Origin: Pachyseris speciosa
Lineage: Eukaryota; Cnidaria; Anthozoa; Scleractinia; Pachyseridae
DNA: 64,000 nt
Assembly (NCBI GenBank): GCA_016490735.1
Contig: JAEMWC010000345.1
Span: 735,001 to 799,000 of the forward strand
Direction: 5' to 3'
Both the position numbers and the translations under genes were made by a program. Of this stretch, positions 11,733 through 23,466 are shown piece after piece (position 1 is the first letter of the stretch; each line of letters begins with the position of its first letter). Below the pieces are notes generated by a model, which was given only the letters and a program-made list of their open reading frames with translations, did no database searches and had not been told where the DNA came from.

Positions 11733-14700
11733 TTAATCAGGTGGTACAAGGTGAACAATTTTCCCTTCAAACACAATTGAAACTATTCCTTGATATGACA
11801 TTCTTGGAATTCCCGCTTTGAAGTCAGTCATCACACCAAGACGTTTTGCCTCATTTTGAAAGTCTTGCTCTGAAGAGTAGTGAATCTGCACTTCTTGAGC
11901 GAAAACGTTCTTCCCAACTAACTGATCAACAGTGACAAGGGGCAATGTGTGGATACGATTGACAAAATTCTTGTAATAGTTATCCTTCAATAGATAAGAA
12001 AGATCTGTTTTTGTGAACGGGTGAAACTTATCATTCAGTTTGATAAATTTTAAATGTTGATCGAAAAATTGTCCATGGCTCACACCTACACGGCCAAATG
12101 TTCTTGTGCGTGGGATTTCTGGCCGTATACAAGCCCTGTCTTTTCGCTGAGCTGGCTCTCTCAACCAATCATCCCAAAAGCCTAAAGGCCACCTAGGTTT
12201 GAGCTCATTCCAGAGAGTTCTAGTTATCATCCATCCAAGCCCAGGGAAAAAATCTGTTCTATAAAGGATGTCACTTCTTTGTACCATTCCTTCTTTTCCA
12301 TTGTCGTTCCAGGCCGAGATGCACCATAATGATGGATCCTTGTCCAGCAAGGGCTTGGTAGCTGTGAAGTATTCAAAGAAGTCTGGTGCTGCAAGGGGTA
12401 AAAAAAAAGTCACAAAAATTTATTTTTGTATATTACCTGAGCTTGCAAATTAATCACTGTGGGGGAAGTTGGGAATTGGTAATTTGTGGACTTTTAGGGG
12501 GTGAAAAACTTTATTGTAGGCTTTGGTAGAAAGATTTTAACTGGGGAATGGCAATGTCACACAATCCTAATAGTCCATTTCATAATTTCTTTGATCTTCT
12601 TGACTGTGATGATAGTGCACACTCTTTCTTGTGAAAATGAATTAATATGTAAATAAAACTAATTTCCTTATGAAAAACTGCACCTGAACTCACTTTGATG
12701 AAGAGGGTAAACTGAATTTGGAATGGTCTATTGTTTCACTGTCACAAACTTACAGCCAAATTTGTTGTATCGCACTGCATTTTGCAAACTGGGTTTTTTT
12801 CTTTTCCACCAATCATCTGATTGGGGGTGGGGTTATGTAAATAGCCCAATCAGTATGCATTGTGTTGTGATTTGCATAGCCCTGCCCCAACTCAGATGAT
12901 TGGCAGAACAGAAAAACCTTTTCGATTTTTTCGAAAACGTACAGCGCGATACAATGAATTTGGCTGTTAAGGTATTCAGATTTAAATGCAAGCAGACTTC
13001 CTTGCTTCAGTGTTTAGCCATGCTATTCAATGGCTGTTTTTATATTGCGCTTTCTGTACTGTACTTTCTTTGGGTCTAGTTTCAGCCTAATTGGGGTCAA
13101 ACAATTTACTTTCATTTTTACCTCCCTACCTTTTAAGTCCCATAGTACCTCTCCTGCACCCCCCACCCCCCCCCCCCCCCCCCTCCAGTCTGGGCAATGA
13201 TAATATACAGCTGCCCAGTTGTAGCAGTGTTCCAGGTAAGAGGGGTTCTCAGGTTAAAAACCCTACGAGGTCAGCTACATGACCCGACAAATGACCCGTT
13301 TTTGATCTCATCAAATACAGGAAACTTGTTCTTCTTTTCATCCTACTCCTTAATCCGAATGCTCCCCGAAGTCTCAGGAACAGATTTCAATTTCTTTCTG
13401 ATTCGCGTCGACCTCTGGGCCATTTTACAAGAGCCTCCCTTTACGACTTTAAGGTGCCATTCCCACATAGCAACTCTGGGAAACGCACATTGGCCTATAG
13501 TGCTACCAAACTTTTCAATGACCTTAGTTCCGACTTGAAAGAGTTTTCTATTTCCTCTTCTTCGCTGATTTCCAAATTTCCTTCCGCCTCTTTTAAGTCT
13601 AAATTATGAAGTCTGTTTCTCTCATGCTTATCCTCGGCTGAGCACTTGGAGGAACTACTGTGCTCGACTTGCCGCTATTCTATTAATTGTCACTGTTTTT
13701 CATAGTCCTACCACAACCCTTATTATGTCTTTTAATTATAGTACATATTTTACTCCCCTTCGTCGATTATATATTATTATATTACGCATTTATAGTCTAG
13801 TCTTTTTGTCTTCTAACTTTGTTTTATGTATTTATATATTTTTTGAGGGCCGTAAGTTATGAAACTGTAATAGGTTAAATTTGCGCTTCCCTCTTTAAAT
13901 AAAGTTATTGTATTGTATAATAGAAAATTTAAAATGGTTTGGTGCCTTAAAATCTTATTTGGAACCCTGCATAGTCTTCTTTGCCTTGGGACCACTGTAA
14001 CGATATATGGTATATTGTACACCTGTACATTGGATACCCAGGATTTTCATGGTGACAAGCGATTTTCACCACCTGTGAAACACACATTTGCCTGCAACTC
14101 TGACTTTCACTACAAAAAGACATGAGAAAGGCAAGCAAGAGTTTATAGTGAAGTTCCACAATCCTTTCTTCTTCTCCAAATGTATTTGAATTTAAAAGAA
14201 AAACCTGGATTCCTCTGTTTCTTGGACTTAAATGATAATAGTCACGCGTTGGCTGCACTTGAATAATAATCATTTACAGTTTTTAAAAAACTTACCAACA
14301 TCCAAGTCATCTTCAACAATAATCACAGTATCATGACCCATGACATCAAAGACCTGCCCCAGTGCCCACTTGTAATGCCTGCTGATCTTGTAGTACCCCA
14401 TCATAGACCGCATATTGTTCGGGATCCCCTGCACGTCCGAGAGGTCTGGCTGACGCACATGGGTGACTTGAGACCCATATGATGCAATCACATTAGCAGT
14501 TTCTTGGTGTCCACAATCCTGACTCACTATAATTGGGAACTGCTTGGCTGATGGTCGGTACTGAAGCAACAGATCTAAGCAACGTTTGACTGTAGGTCGG
14601 TTGCAGGCTATTACAAGGACTGCAGCCACAAAATCATTTGCTGGTACTGTACTTGGCAAGGCTACGTCCTTTTTGGAGACCATAACAGGCTGTTTTTGCT

Positions 14701-15094
14701 CTACTGTCTGATCTACAGCTACAGAATTTCCATTAGTGTCTTTGCTCTGTTGACTTTCTTTAACATGTTGATAAACTATTTTAAGGCTTTCTACCTTCTC
14801 ATCCTTCGGTAGAGTATAAAGCCCGTCAAATTTAAACGATTCCTTGGAAGTCGCTGTTGTTGATTTTCTAGGCTTCTTTCGCAGTTCTTTTACTACATTT
14901 GCAATGTCACCTAATTTCCCATCAGCTACATTTGCTAAGTACGTGTCTGAAATATCCCTTAATCTTGGATCCTCAGCTAATGAAGCTGACGTCCTGCCGA
15001 CGAAACGATATAACAGGACAGCGTTCCCAATGATGAAAATACAAGCTGCCAATAGAATCAGCCATCCCTGTTTCGTTACGAAGACAACTTTCAT
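11733..15094 (-). CDS. MGAT1: Alpha-1,3-mannosyl-glycoprotein 2-beta-N-acetylglucosaminyltransferase (GnT-I)
   Basis: Two exons, 15094-14296 and 12388-11733, join in phase 1 to give about 484 residues (human 445). GnT-I adds the first GlcNAc to Man5 N-glycans in the medial Golgi and so opens the hybrid/complex pathway. The protein is type II: a short cytosolic end (MKVVFVTKQGW), one membrane segment at about residues 12-30, and a variable stem to about 165. The catalytic domain follows: VLVIACNRPTVKRCLDLLLQ, FPIIVSQDCGHQET, RQPDLSDVQGIP, GYYKISRHYKWALGQVF, then the metal-binding EDDLDV at the exon junction. Exon 2 holds SLWCISAWNDNGKE, YRTDFFPGLGW, FWDDWLREP, RACIRPEIPRT and GVSHGQFFDQHLKFIKLN. 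An upstream in-frame ATG at about 15142 is possible, but the chosen start fits a normal type II anchor. The intron holds a LINE remnant and a small TIR element. Confidence 0.95.
12753..12966. mobile_element. Small TIR element in the MGAT1 intron
   Basis: Ends CAGCCAAATTTGTTGTATCG and CGATACAATGAATTTGGCTG are inverted complements with one or two mismatches, and inner arms (ccaatcatctgattgg / actcagatgattggcag) also pair. A TA precedes the left end. A single arm of the same family occurs at about 31743-31830 in NOP58 intron 4. Confidence 0.75.
13230..13915 (+). pseudogene. 5'-truncated non-LTR retrotransposon (LINE) 3' end
   Basis: One frame reads RSLRNRFQFLSDSR, then KVPFPHSNSGKRTLAYSATK and LFNDLSSDLKEF, ending in a stop at about 13605. 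This resembles the C-terminal tail after reverse transcriptase in CR1/L2/RTE-like LINEs. It is followed by a non-coding 3' end terminating in ttaaataaagttattgtat with short TATTG repeats, a typical LINE tail. The family assignment is inference; the insertion is truncated and not functional. Confidence 0.55.
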
Positions 15095-15483
15095 CGTGAA
15101 AGACCCTTGAAAGGCTTGAATAACTACATCAATAAAGAGCATAAATGCATACAAACGCTGCTGATTAGGTTACACGTAGCAACAACAACTACCGGACCGG
15201 CAAATCACAAATCAATACATCTTCGCCATCGGAATAGCTCGGCACACACAATCGGAAATGATCGTGAACACTTTTCGCTGTCAGGACTAAAATATGGGAA
15301 GGACACCGAAAGAGAAATAGATGGAAATCTAAAATCTAACGCATTTAATATAAATGAAACAATTTTTTTGCGAAAATATTTCGGTCAGAAAAATCTACCC
15401 CTCCCATGCTTAGTAGTACTTTTTGCTAAAGAAACGTCTCGAGTCCACTCCCCAAGAGTGGATTATTCAAAACTCGTTCAAAA
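15095..15483. promoter_or_regulatory. Bidirectional promoter region, MGAT1 and HSD11B1-like gene
   Basis: Only 389 bp separate the divergent start codons, so both promoters and 5' untranslated regions must lie here, unless upstream non-coding exons exist. It is richer in CpG than the flanks. I could not identify a TATA box or a specific factor site with confidence. Confidence 0.55.
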
Positions 15484-18400
15484 ATGGCAGGCGTGATGAT
15501 CAAGGTCGTCATCTTTGCAGCTTTCACAGCTTTTGTAGCCGTTTTAATTGCCTGGTACATGAAGGAAAGCTTCGATCCTGAATCCCTGCGAGGTAAAAAG
15601 GTGGTAATTTGTGGAGCATCCACCGGGATTGGCGAGGAGCTGGCTTATCAGTATGCGAAATTTGGCGCACAGCTTCTGTTGGTTGCAAGACGTGAACCGG
15701 AACTTCAAATGGTTGTAGCACGCTGCGGAGAACTAGGCGCTGAGTCAGCAGACTACGTTGTAGCTGATCTGTCTTCCTTAGAGGGTGCTAAATATCTAGC
15801 TGCGGTAAGTAGTACTTGTATACATATAGTTTTATACCTGCCAACTTTTTCGAGTCAAATGCGTGAGATTTTAGTCTCTTCCGAAAATGTTCCGGCGACT
15901 TCCGACGATTTCTCGAAGACTTCCGAACGCTACCGAACATGTCCGAAGATGTTCCGATAAATTTCGAGCACTTCCGAAGCCATTTGAGTTCCTTCGCAGT
16001 CCCTCAAATGTAAACTGAAACGTGACATTTTAGCACATTCTGATACAGTAAGGACTCAAACTTGACATTAAGCGCAGTTTACTGGAACATTTACAGGGAA
16101 TGTTGAATTGAATATTTTTTGTTAATGTGTTAAAGAACAAGTCATCCAGATTTCTAATCAGGCGTGAGAAATTGTCCTCAATGCGTGAGATTGACATCTT
16201 TGGTCTGCAGGCGTGAGACTCAGGCAAAATGTGTGAGAGTTGGCAGGTTTATAGTTTTAACCTTGATCATAAGTTAGCATTAATTCATGGGGGGGGGGGT
16301 GGGGAGCCCAGGCAAGGGGTAAATATCTTCTGGCTTCCAATCTCCTTTACCCTTTCTCTTGCCCCTCCCTAACTGGTTCCTGCCTCCGTGTTTTATTGGA
16401 CAGTAGTGTTATTGTGCAAGTCGTATGTCTTGCAATAATATTGTGCAGTAAGTAGTATTTGAATTAAGTTATTTCAATTTTTCTGCTCAACTTGACATGA
16501 TATGAAATGGTCATAAAAGATTTTTCACAGGGCACGAAGAAATTATTGATGGGGGATGGGGGACGGGGGAGGGGGCAGAGGCGGGGAGCAGGGGGTTGAG
16601 AGCTTCTGTCACCAATACCTCATACTCCCATTTCCCACCCTTCATTATTGGTTCCTATGTGTCTTATTGCATAGTAGCATTACTGTGCAGCATTGCAATT
16701 TTTCCAATTTCTTTCAATTCCCACCACTTCTAAAATCCTGGTTCCTGCATAAAGCCTATAGTTAATCATTATTCAAAGGTGACTAATAGTTTTATTAATA
16801 TGTATAGGTACAGGAGCCAATATTAGTCTAAATTTCATGCCGTGGGTTAGGGGGAGGAAACGTCTGAAATTCAGACTAGAGCCAATATAGGCCCCTGATA
16901 TGAGGTAACTTATTTATATACATGTATGTGACAGTGATAATATTATGCTGACAATATTAATAATAAATGATAAATTGTAGTTACTGTATTAAAAACTGTT
17001 TAATAATAATAAAAAATTTTCTTGCCAAAGAAATTAATTATTGTAATAATTAATGCTCTTAAATTATAGGGTATTCTGCAAAAGGGGTGTACCAGTATAT
17101 CATGACATCACCTTGAAATCCAAATCTCGCTAAAATCACTCTACTTTGTCCTGTAGACTGGTTATTGTCTCAGGAATGCAGGTCAGTATTTATTCTGTGG
17201 CCTATTACGAGGCTGTAATTTTCATTGAATTAGTAATAATATAACTTTTGCCCAAAACTCAAGAAGGAAATTCAACCAAAAATGATCTAAGATAGGATTC
17301 TTTGTGTATGTTATGGTTCAATTTTATCCTTGGTTTAAATTTTTAAAATTTTTTCTCCCTTTGTTTTTGGGTATGGCAGTGTATGGTAATGCAGCATTTG
17401 TATTAGAAGCTGGGACCCGGGTACCAGCAACCATCTACTTTGAAGGGCCTTTTTAAGGTGCAAAATTGAAAGCTCTGCCCATCAAATAAACTCAGTGTAC
17501 CTGGTGACTCCACATCAATGAGGCTGGCTCCACGTCAGGTCCCCTTTTTACTTGAAAAAATGAAAACCCGGGTAAAGAATGATAATTGAAGGGGTGTATG
17601 GAAGACAGCCCTAAGTGAGATCTGATCAGCTGTTAGATTCTCATTCAAATTGCCCTTTACTTGCTTGTAACACAAAAAGAGAATTTCACTGAACATCAAG
17701 AGTCACTTAGGGCTTTACTCCACGCACCAACAAAATTGAACCACAGCATTTAAATGGGCTTTCAAAGAAATCATTCATGCATCACTTCAGTCAGTCCAGT
17801 TTTAAGGTAAATTAATTTGCTGATTTGCTGAATCCAGTCCTTCAAATCACAAAGTAAATGCAGAACTTCATTTCTGACATCATTGCCAGTCTGCCAAAGA
17901 AAAGGGATATTAGAGAGATTTGGATTTCAAGGTCACATTGCAATGTATTTAACTTTTGTCGAATGCCCTTCAATTGATAATTTATTTTATCCAATAGTAC
18001 TTGTTAATATTTTTGTTAGGAAACAACTAAACTATTCGATGACCCTGATGTACTAATTCTCAATCATGTGATGGGATATTATGGATTATGGAATGGAAAC
18101 AGTGACCTTAACAAAGTCCTTCAATACTATGCCGTCAACACCATCAGCTACATAAACATTGCCACATTACTGCTCCCTGCACTTCAAAAGACCAATGGCA
18201 GCATTGTAGTAGTTTCATCATTTACTGGAGTTGTTCCAGTACCAAGAACTGGACCATACTGTAGCACTAAGCATGCCCTTCATGGGTTTTTTGGAACTCT
18301 GCGGCAGGATTTAGCCCTTCAAGGCTACAAAGGAATCTCTGTAACGCTGTGTGTGCTGGGATACATCGAAACAAAGGCCGCTCGCAAGGGTACAGAAGGC

Positions 18401-18610
18401 TATCCAGTTGGGAACAGTATAAAACGTGAACCTGTTGACGAATGTGCACTTTCAATGATAAAAGGAATTGCTCAGAGAAAGAGGCAAATGTATTTTCCAT
18501 GGTTCATCAGTTTTGTAGAGACAGTTCATTTCTTTTTCCCTGGCTTTGTGGAAAGCATTATTCAAGTCGCAACCAATGAAAAACCTATACAAGAAATGTG
18601 GAGCTGGTAG
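15484..18610 (+). CDS. 11-beta-hydroxysteroid dehydrogenase 1-like short-chain dehydrogenase (first of two last exons)
   Basis: Two exons, 15484-15804 and 18020-18610, join in phase 0 to give 303 residues, close to HSD11B1 (292). Exon 1 holds an N-terminal membrane anchor at about residues 5-26 (IKVVIFAAFTAFVAVLIAWY) and the cofactor motif GASTGIG at 44-50, preceded by LRGKKVVIC. Exon 2 holds the conserved LILNH, SNGSI-like TNGSIVVVSS with catalytic Ser174, Tyr187 and Lys191 in YCSTK, then HALHGFF and TLCVLGYIET. HSD11B1 relatives are ER-bound NADP(H)-dependent carbonyl/hydroxysteroid oxidoreductases; the true substrate here cannot be told, and cnidarian orthologues of HSD11B1 versus HSD11B1L are not separable by eye. 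The intron holds a Mutator-like element and other repeats. A second catalytic exon lies downstream at 23467. Confidence 0.88.
15835..16249. mobile_element. Mutator-like TIR element with 10-bp target duplication
   Basis: Ends TACCTGCCAACTTTTTCGAG and ...GTGTGAGAGTTGGCAGGTT are inverted repeats, with cgtgaga-type blocks repeated inside. An exact 10-bp duplication, tatagtttta, flanks it at 15825-15834 and 16250-16259. A direct repeat of this length is the usual mark of MULE-type transposition. It is 415 bp, has no transposase, and sits in the first intron of the dehydrogenase gene about 20 bp after the donor. Confidence 0.8.
17103..17940. repeat. Inverted-repeat-bounded element in the dehydrogenase intron
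   Basis: The block caccttgaaatccaaatctc near 17110 returns inverted as gagatttggatttcaaggtc near 17915. Between them, at about 17395-17580, lies a stretch (tagaagctgggacccgggta...) whose relative is in NOP58 intron 4 at 31835-32000. Probably one composite or two nested repeats. Confidence 0.5.
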
Positions 18611-19775
18611 AATTTATTAATTTTCCAGTGTGTTGAACCATTCATAATTTTCTTTAAGTGCAACAGTTCAGTCCAGTCTAGACCTTGATAAATATGACAC
18701 TCCTTATAGAAACTGGTTGGGCAAAAACCAATCTTTTTCTTGTTGTTCCATAGATTTACATTATTTTTTTGTACATTTTTATTTAGTACTCATCACAGCA
18801 GACCAGCTTATACAGATTACATTTCACACAATCTTTTAATTTTCATTTTAATCATCTTGCTTTATTTAATTATTTATTTATTTATTTATTTTGAATTTGT
18901 ATTTATTAATAGCTGCTCATTTTTCTTTGTCTGTTTTCTATTTCATGCACCTCCAAGCTAAATGTTACTTTAAGCCTTATAAGCTTCTACAGATATTCTT
19001 CCTGACTCTTACTTATGTTTCACTTAATCACACCAGGTTCTATTTAATTGCTGGAGTTAGCTTGTTCAGTCTGTAATTTTCCTTGGCTCTTTCCACTGTG
19101 CTAAAAGGTATTGCTGCATATTTGTATTACAGGGAAGGCCCGAACCCCATAAGTCCCCTGGCGTCTAGTTCAAACTTTCTCATCACCAAACTACTATAGC
19201 CTGCACAGCATGTCCTGGAGACAAATGGAGCATGAGTTACAATGGCATGCAATTAGCTCTCCTCCCTCACATGTCCAATTTTAATTTGTGCCTCATTTAT
19301 CTCTAGCACCTGCTGCTTAGGCTGTCAATCAATATACTGTGCAATGTGAATCACTGGGGCATTAAAATGTATTTTTATGTGTGACAAAACAAACAAATAT
19401 TCTTCTTTTGTAAACAAGGTGTTTTTGTAATAAAGTGTGCTGTGGTGTTAGATGTTATTTATTATATCATTTTTCTTTCAAAGTAGCTGGGATCCAACTT
19501 AAAATGTATACTTAGGGAAAATCCCTTGCCCTCTGCCTAAATGAAGTCCCTAGAATGATGTTTTATTAAATGAAGGGCTGAGAGCACGACCATCTCATGT
19601 CCTCTTTTAGGTTGATTTTTGTTTTCTTAGAATGCTTACCAAAATGTTGCTGGGTCATTAGAATAAACTGTCAAGTCCAGAAATGAAGGCAATCCAAAGG
19701 AAGCAGGAAAAAAAAGCCTGATTTTTTTCCCATTGGATTGGAATAGAATTTCCATTGGATTGCAATATTTCTGGC
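18611..19775. other. 3' flank of the first dehydrogenase last exon
   Basis: AT-rich, with an attta microsatellite at about 18863-18890 and the AATAAA at 19429. I searched it for a second first-exon (anchor plus GxxxGxG motif) and found none. Confidence 0.5.
19429..19434 (+). terminator. Polyadenylation signal AATAAA after the first last-exon
   Basis: First canonical AATAAA after the stop at 18610, with a GT-rich stretch (gtgtgctgtggtgttag) just downstream. It would end the first dehydrogenase transcript before the minisatellite. Confidence 0.5.
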
Positions 19776-22700
19776 AACTCACTGGTATGCAATCATGGCA
19801 ACTTGGGCAGGCAATCAAGACAACTCAGGCATGAAGTCATGGCAACTCAGCAGCAGTCAGGCACTTCAGCAGCATTTAGTCATTGGTACTCTGGGGTATC
19901 CAATAATGGCAATTCAGGGCATGCAATAATGGCAACTCTGGGGCATGCAATCATGGCAACTCAGGGAAATGCAATCAGGTCAGCTCTGGGGCATGAAATT
20001 GTGGCAACTCTGGGGAATGCAATCATGGCAACTCAGGGGTATAAAATCATGGCAACAGTGGGGTATGTAACCATGACAACTCTGGGGTATGTAATCATGG
20101 CAACTCAGAGGCATACAATCATGGCAACTCTGGGGTATGTAATCATGGCAACTCTGGAGTATGTAATCATGGCAACTCTGGGGTATGTAATCATAGCAAC
20201 TCAGGGGCATGTAATCATGGCAACTCAGGGGCATGCAATCATGGCAACTCGGGTATGTAATCATGGCAACCCTGGAGCATGTAGTCATGGCAATCCTGGG
20301 GTATTAAATCATGGCAACTCAGGGGTATGTAATCATGGCAACTCGGCATGTAATCATGGTAACTCAGAGGTATGTAATCATGGCAACTCAGGGGCATGCA
20401 ATCATGGCAACTCGGGGGCATGCAATTGTTGCAACTAAGGGGCATGCAAGCATGGCAACTCTGGGGTATGTAATTGTGGAAACTCAGGGGCATGCAATCA
20501 TGGCACCTCAGAGGCATACAATCATGGCAACTCAGGGACATGCAAATGTGGCAACTTGGGAAGGCAATCAAGACAACTCAGGCGTGAAGTCATGGAAACT
20601 CAGCAGCATACAGTCAGGCGCTTCAGCAGTATTTAGTCATTGGTACTCTGGGGTATCCAATAATGGCAATTCAGGGCATGCAATCATGGCAATTCAGGGG
20701 CATGCAATCATGTCAGCTCTGGGGCATGAAATTGTGGCAACTCTGGGGAATGCAATCATGGCAACTCTGGTGCATGTAATCATGGCAACTCAGGGACATG
20801 TAATCATGGCAACTCAGGGGTATACAATCATGGCAACTCTGGGCTATGTAATCATGACAACTCTGGTGCATGTAATCATGGCAACTCAGGGGTATGTAAT
20901 CATGGCAACTCTGGGGCATGTAATCATGGCAACTCAGGGGTATGTAATCATAGCAACACTGGAGCATGTAGTCATGGCAACTCAGGGGTAAGTAATCATG
21001 GCAACTCAGGGGCATGCAATCATGGCAACTCAGGGGTATGTAATCATGGCAACTCTGGAGCATGTAACCATGGCAACTCTGGAGCATGAAATCATGGCAA
21101 CTCTGGGCATGTAATCATGGCAACTCAGGGGTATGTAATCATGGCAACTCAGGGGCATGTAATTATGGCAACTCGGGCATGTAATCATAGCAACTCAGGG
21201 GTATGTAATCATGGCAACTCAGGGATGTAATCATGGTAACTCAGGGGTAAGTAATCATGGCAACTCAGGGGCATGCAATCGTGGCAACTCAGGGGCATGC
21301 AGTTGTTGGAACTAAGGGGCATGCAAGTGTGGCAACTCTGGGGCAAGCAATTGTGAAAACTCAGGGGCATGCAATCATGGCAACTAAGAGGCATACAATC
21401 ATGGCAACTCAGGGTCATGCAATCATGGCAACTCATGGGCATACAATCATGGCAACTCAGGGGTATGTAATTATGGCAACACTGGAGCATGTAGTCATGG
21501 CAATTCTGGGGTATTCAATCATAGAACCTCAGGGGTATGTAATCATAGCAACTCAGGGGTATGTAATCATGGCAACTCGGGCATGCAATCATGGTAACTC
21601 AGGGGTATGCAATCATGGCAACTCAGGGGCATGCAATCGTGGCAACTCAGGGGCATGCAATCATGGCAACTCAGGGGCATGCAATTGTTGCAACTAAGGG
21701 CCATGGAAGCGTGGCAACTAAGGGGTATGCAATCATGGCAACTCAGGGGTATGCAATTGTGGAACTCAGGGGCTGCAATCATGGCAACTCAAAGGCATAC
21801 AATCATAGCAACTCAGGGGCATGCAATCATGGCAACTCAGGGGCATACAATCATGGCAACTCAGGGTCATGCAATAGTGGCAGCTCTGGGGCATGTAATC
21901 ATGGCAACTCTGGGGCATACAATGATGGAACCTCTGGGGCATGCATTCTTGGCAGCTCTGGGGCATACAATCGTGGCAACTCTGGGGTATGCAATTATGG
22001 TAACTCAGGAGTCTGGGATATGGAATTATGGCAACTCAGGCATACAATCGTGGTAACTCTGGGGTATGCAATAATGGCAACTTAGGGGTATGGAATCATG
22101 GCAACTAGGAGTATTGAATCATGGCAACTCAGGGATATGCAATTGTGGAAACTCTGGACTATGCAATAATGGCAAGTCAGGGGAGTGAAATCATGGCGAC
22201 TCAGGGGTATACAATTATGGTATATCAGGGGTATGGAATCATGGCAACTCTGAGGTATGCAATAATAGCAACTTAGGCATGCAATTGTGGCAACTTAGGG
22301 GTATGCAATCGTGGAAACTAAGGGAAATGCAATCATTGCAACTCAGAGGCATACCATCATGGCAACTCAGGGGCATGCAATCATGGCAACTCAGGGGCAT
22401 ACAATGATGGCAAACAGGGTCATGCAATAGTGGCAGCTCTGGGGCATGCAATCAGGTCAGGTCTGAGGCATGCAATCATGGCAACTCTGGGGCATACAAT
22501 TGTGGAAACTCTGGGGCATGCATTCTTGCCAGCTCTGGGGTATGCAATTATGGTAACTCAGGGGTATGGAATCATGGCAACTCTGGGTATGGAATCATGG
22601 CAACTCAGGCATACAATCGTGGCAACTCTGGGGTATGCAATAATGGCAACTTAGGGGTATGCAATCATGGCAACTAGGAGTATTGAATCATGGCAACTCA

Positions 22701-23275
22701 GAGATATGCAATTGTGGAAACTCTGGGCTATGCAATAATGGCAACTCAGGGGGTGCAATCATGGCAACTTTGGGGTATGCAATAATGGTAACTCAGGGGT
22801 ATGCTATCATGGCAACTCTGGGGTATACAATCATGGCAACTCAGTGGGGTGCAATCATGACAACTCAGGGGCATGCAATCATGGCAACTCTGGGTCATGT
22901 AATCATGGCAAATCAGGGTATGCAATCATGGAAACTATGGGGCATTCAATCATGGGAACTCAGGGGCATGCAATCATGGCAACTCTGGCCATTCACATAT
23001 TAGCAACTCAGGGGCATGCAATCTTGGCAACTCTGGGGCATGCAATCATGGCAACTCAGGGGGATTGAATCATGGCAACGCTGGGGGATGTAATCATGAC
23101 AACTCAGGGGCATGCAATCATGGCAACTGTGGGCATGTAATCATGGTGACTCAGGGCATGTAATCATGTCAACTCGGGCATGCAGTGATGGCAACTCAGG
23201 GCTATGCAATCATCACAAGGGTATACAATCATGGCAACTCATCAGGGGCATGCAATCATGGAAACTTGAGAGGAT
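19776..23275. repeat. 3.5-kb minisatellite, 24-bp unit
   Basis: About 145 imperfect copies of a 24-bp unit, consensus ATGGCAACTCAGGGGCATGC plus AATC. Variation is mainly TCAG/TCTG, GCATGC/GTATGT and small deletions. A higher-order period is visible: a distinctive block (acttgggcaggcaatcaaga) at about 19800 recurs at 20554, about 753 bp later, and another pair occurs at about 21930 and 22490. The consensus lacks stops in all three plus frames and one minus frame, so long repetitive open frames (MATQGHAI, GNSGACNH, SCHDCMPL) arise. I do not regard these as genes. It lies between the two alternative last exons. Confidence 0.95.
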
Positions 23276-23466
23276 ACAGTGGCCTGCTCCCACAAAAATT
23301 AAAGAAAAGCCCATGGTTCTCTGAGATTCACCAGAATTCCACCAGAAAACAATGTAGTGTAAAACACAAACAAAACACTTCTGTCCATTCTCTCTGCTTT
23401 GACAAAAGTGTAAGGAGAAGTACTTTAGTTATGAAGTAACATTTTATCTTCTCTCTTTTTATATAG

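Noticed and set aside
19776..23275. CRISPR-like array
   Set aside because: Units are contiguous 24-bp tandem repeats without spacers, in an animal genome.
19755..23324. Many long open frames (up to 227 codons) on both strands
   Set aside because: They are translations of the stop-free 24-bp minisatellite; overlapping frames on both strands and no splice or start context.
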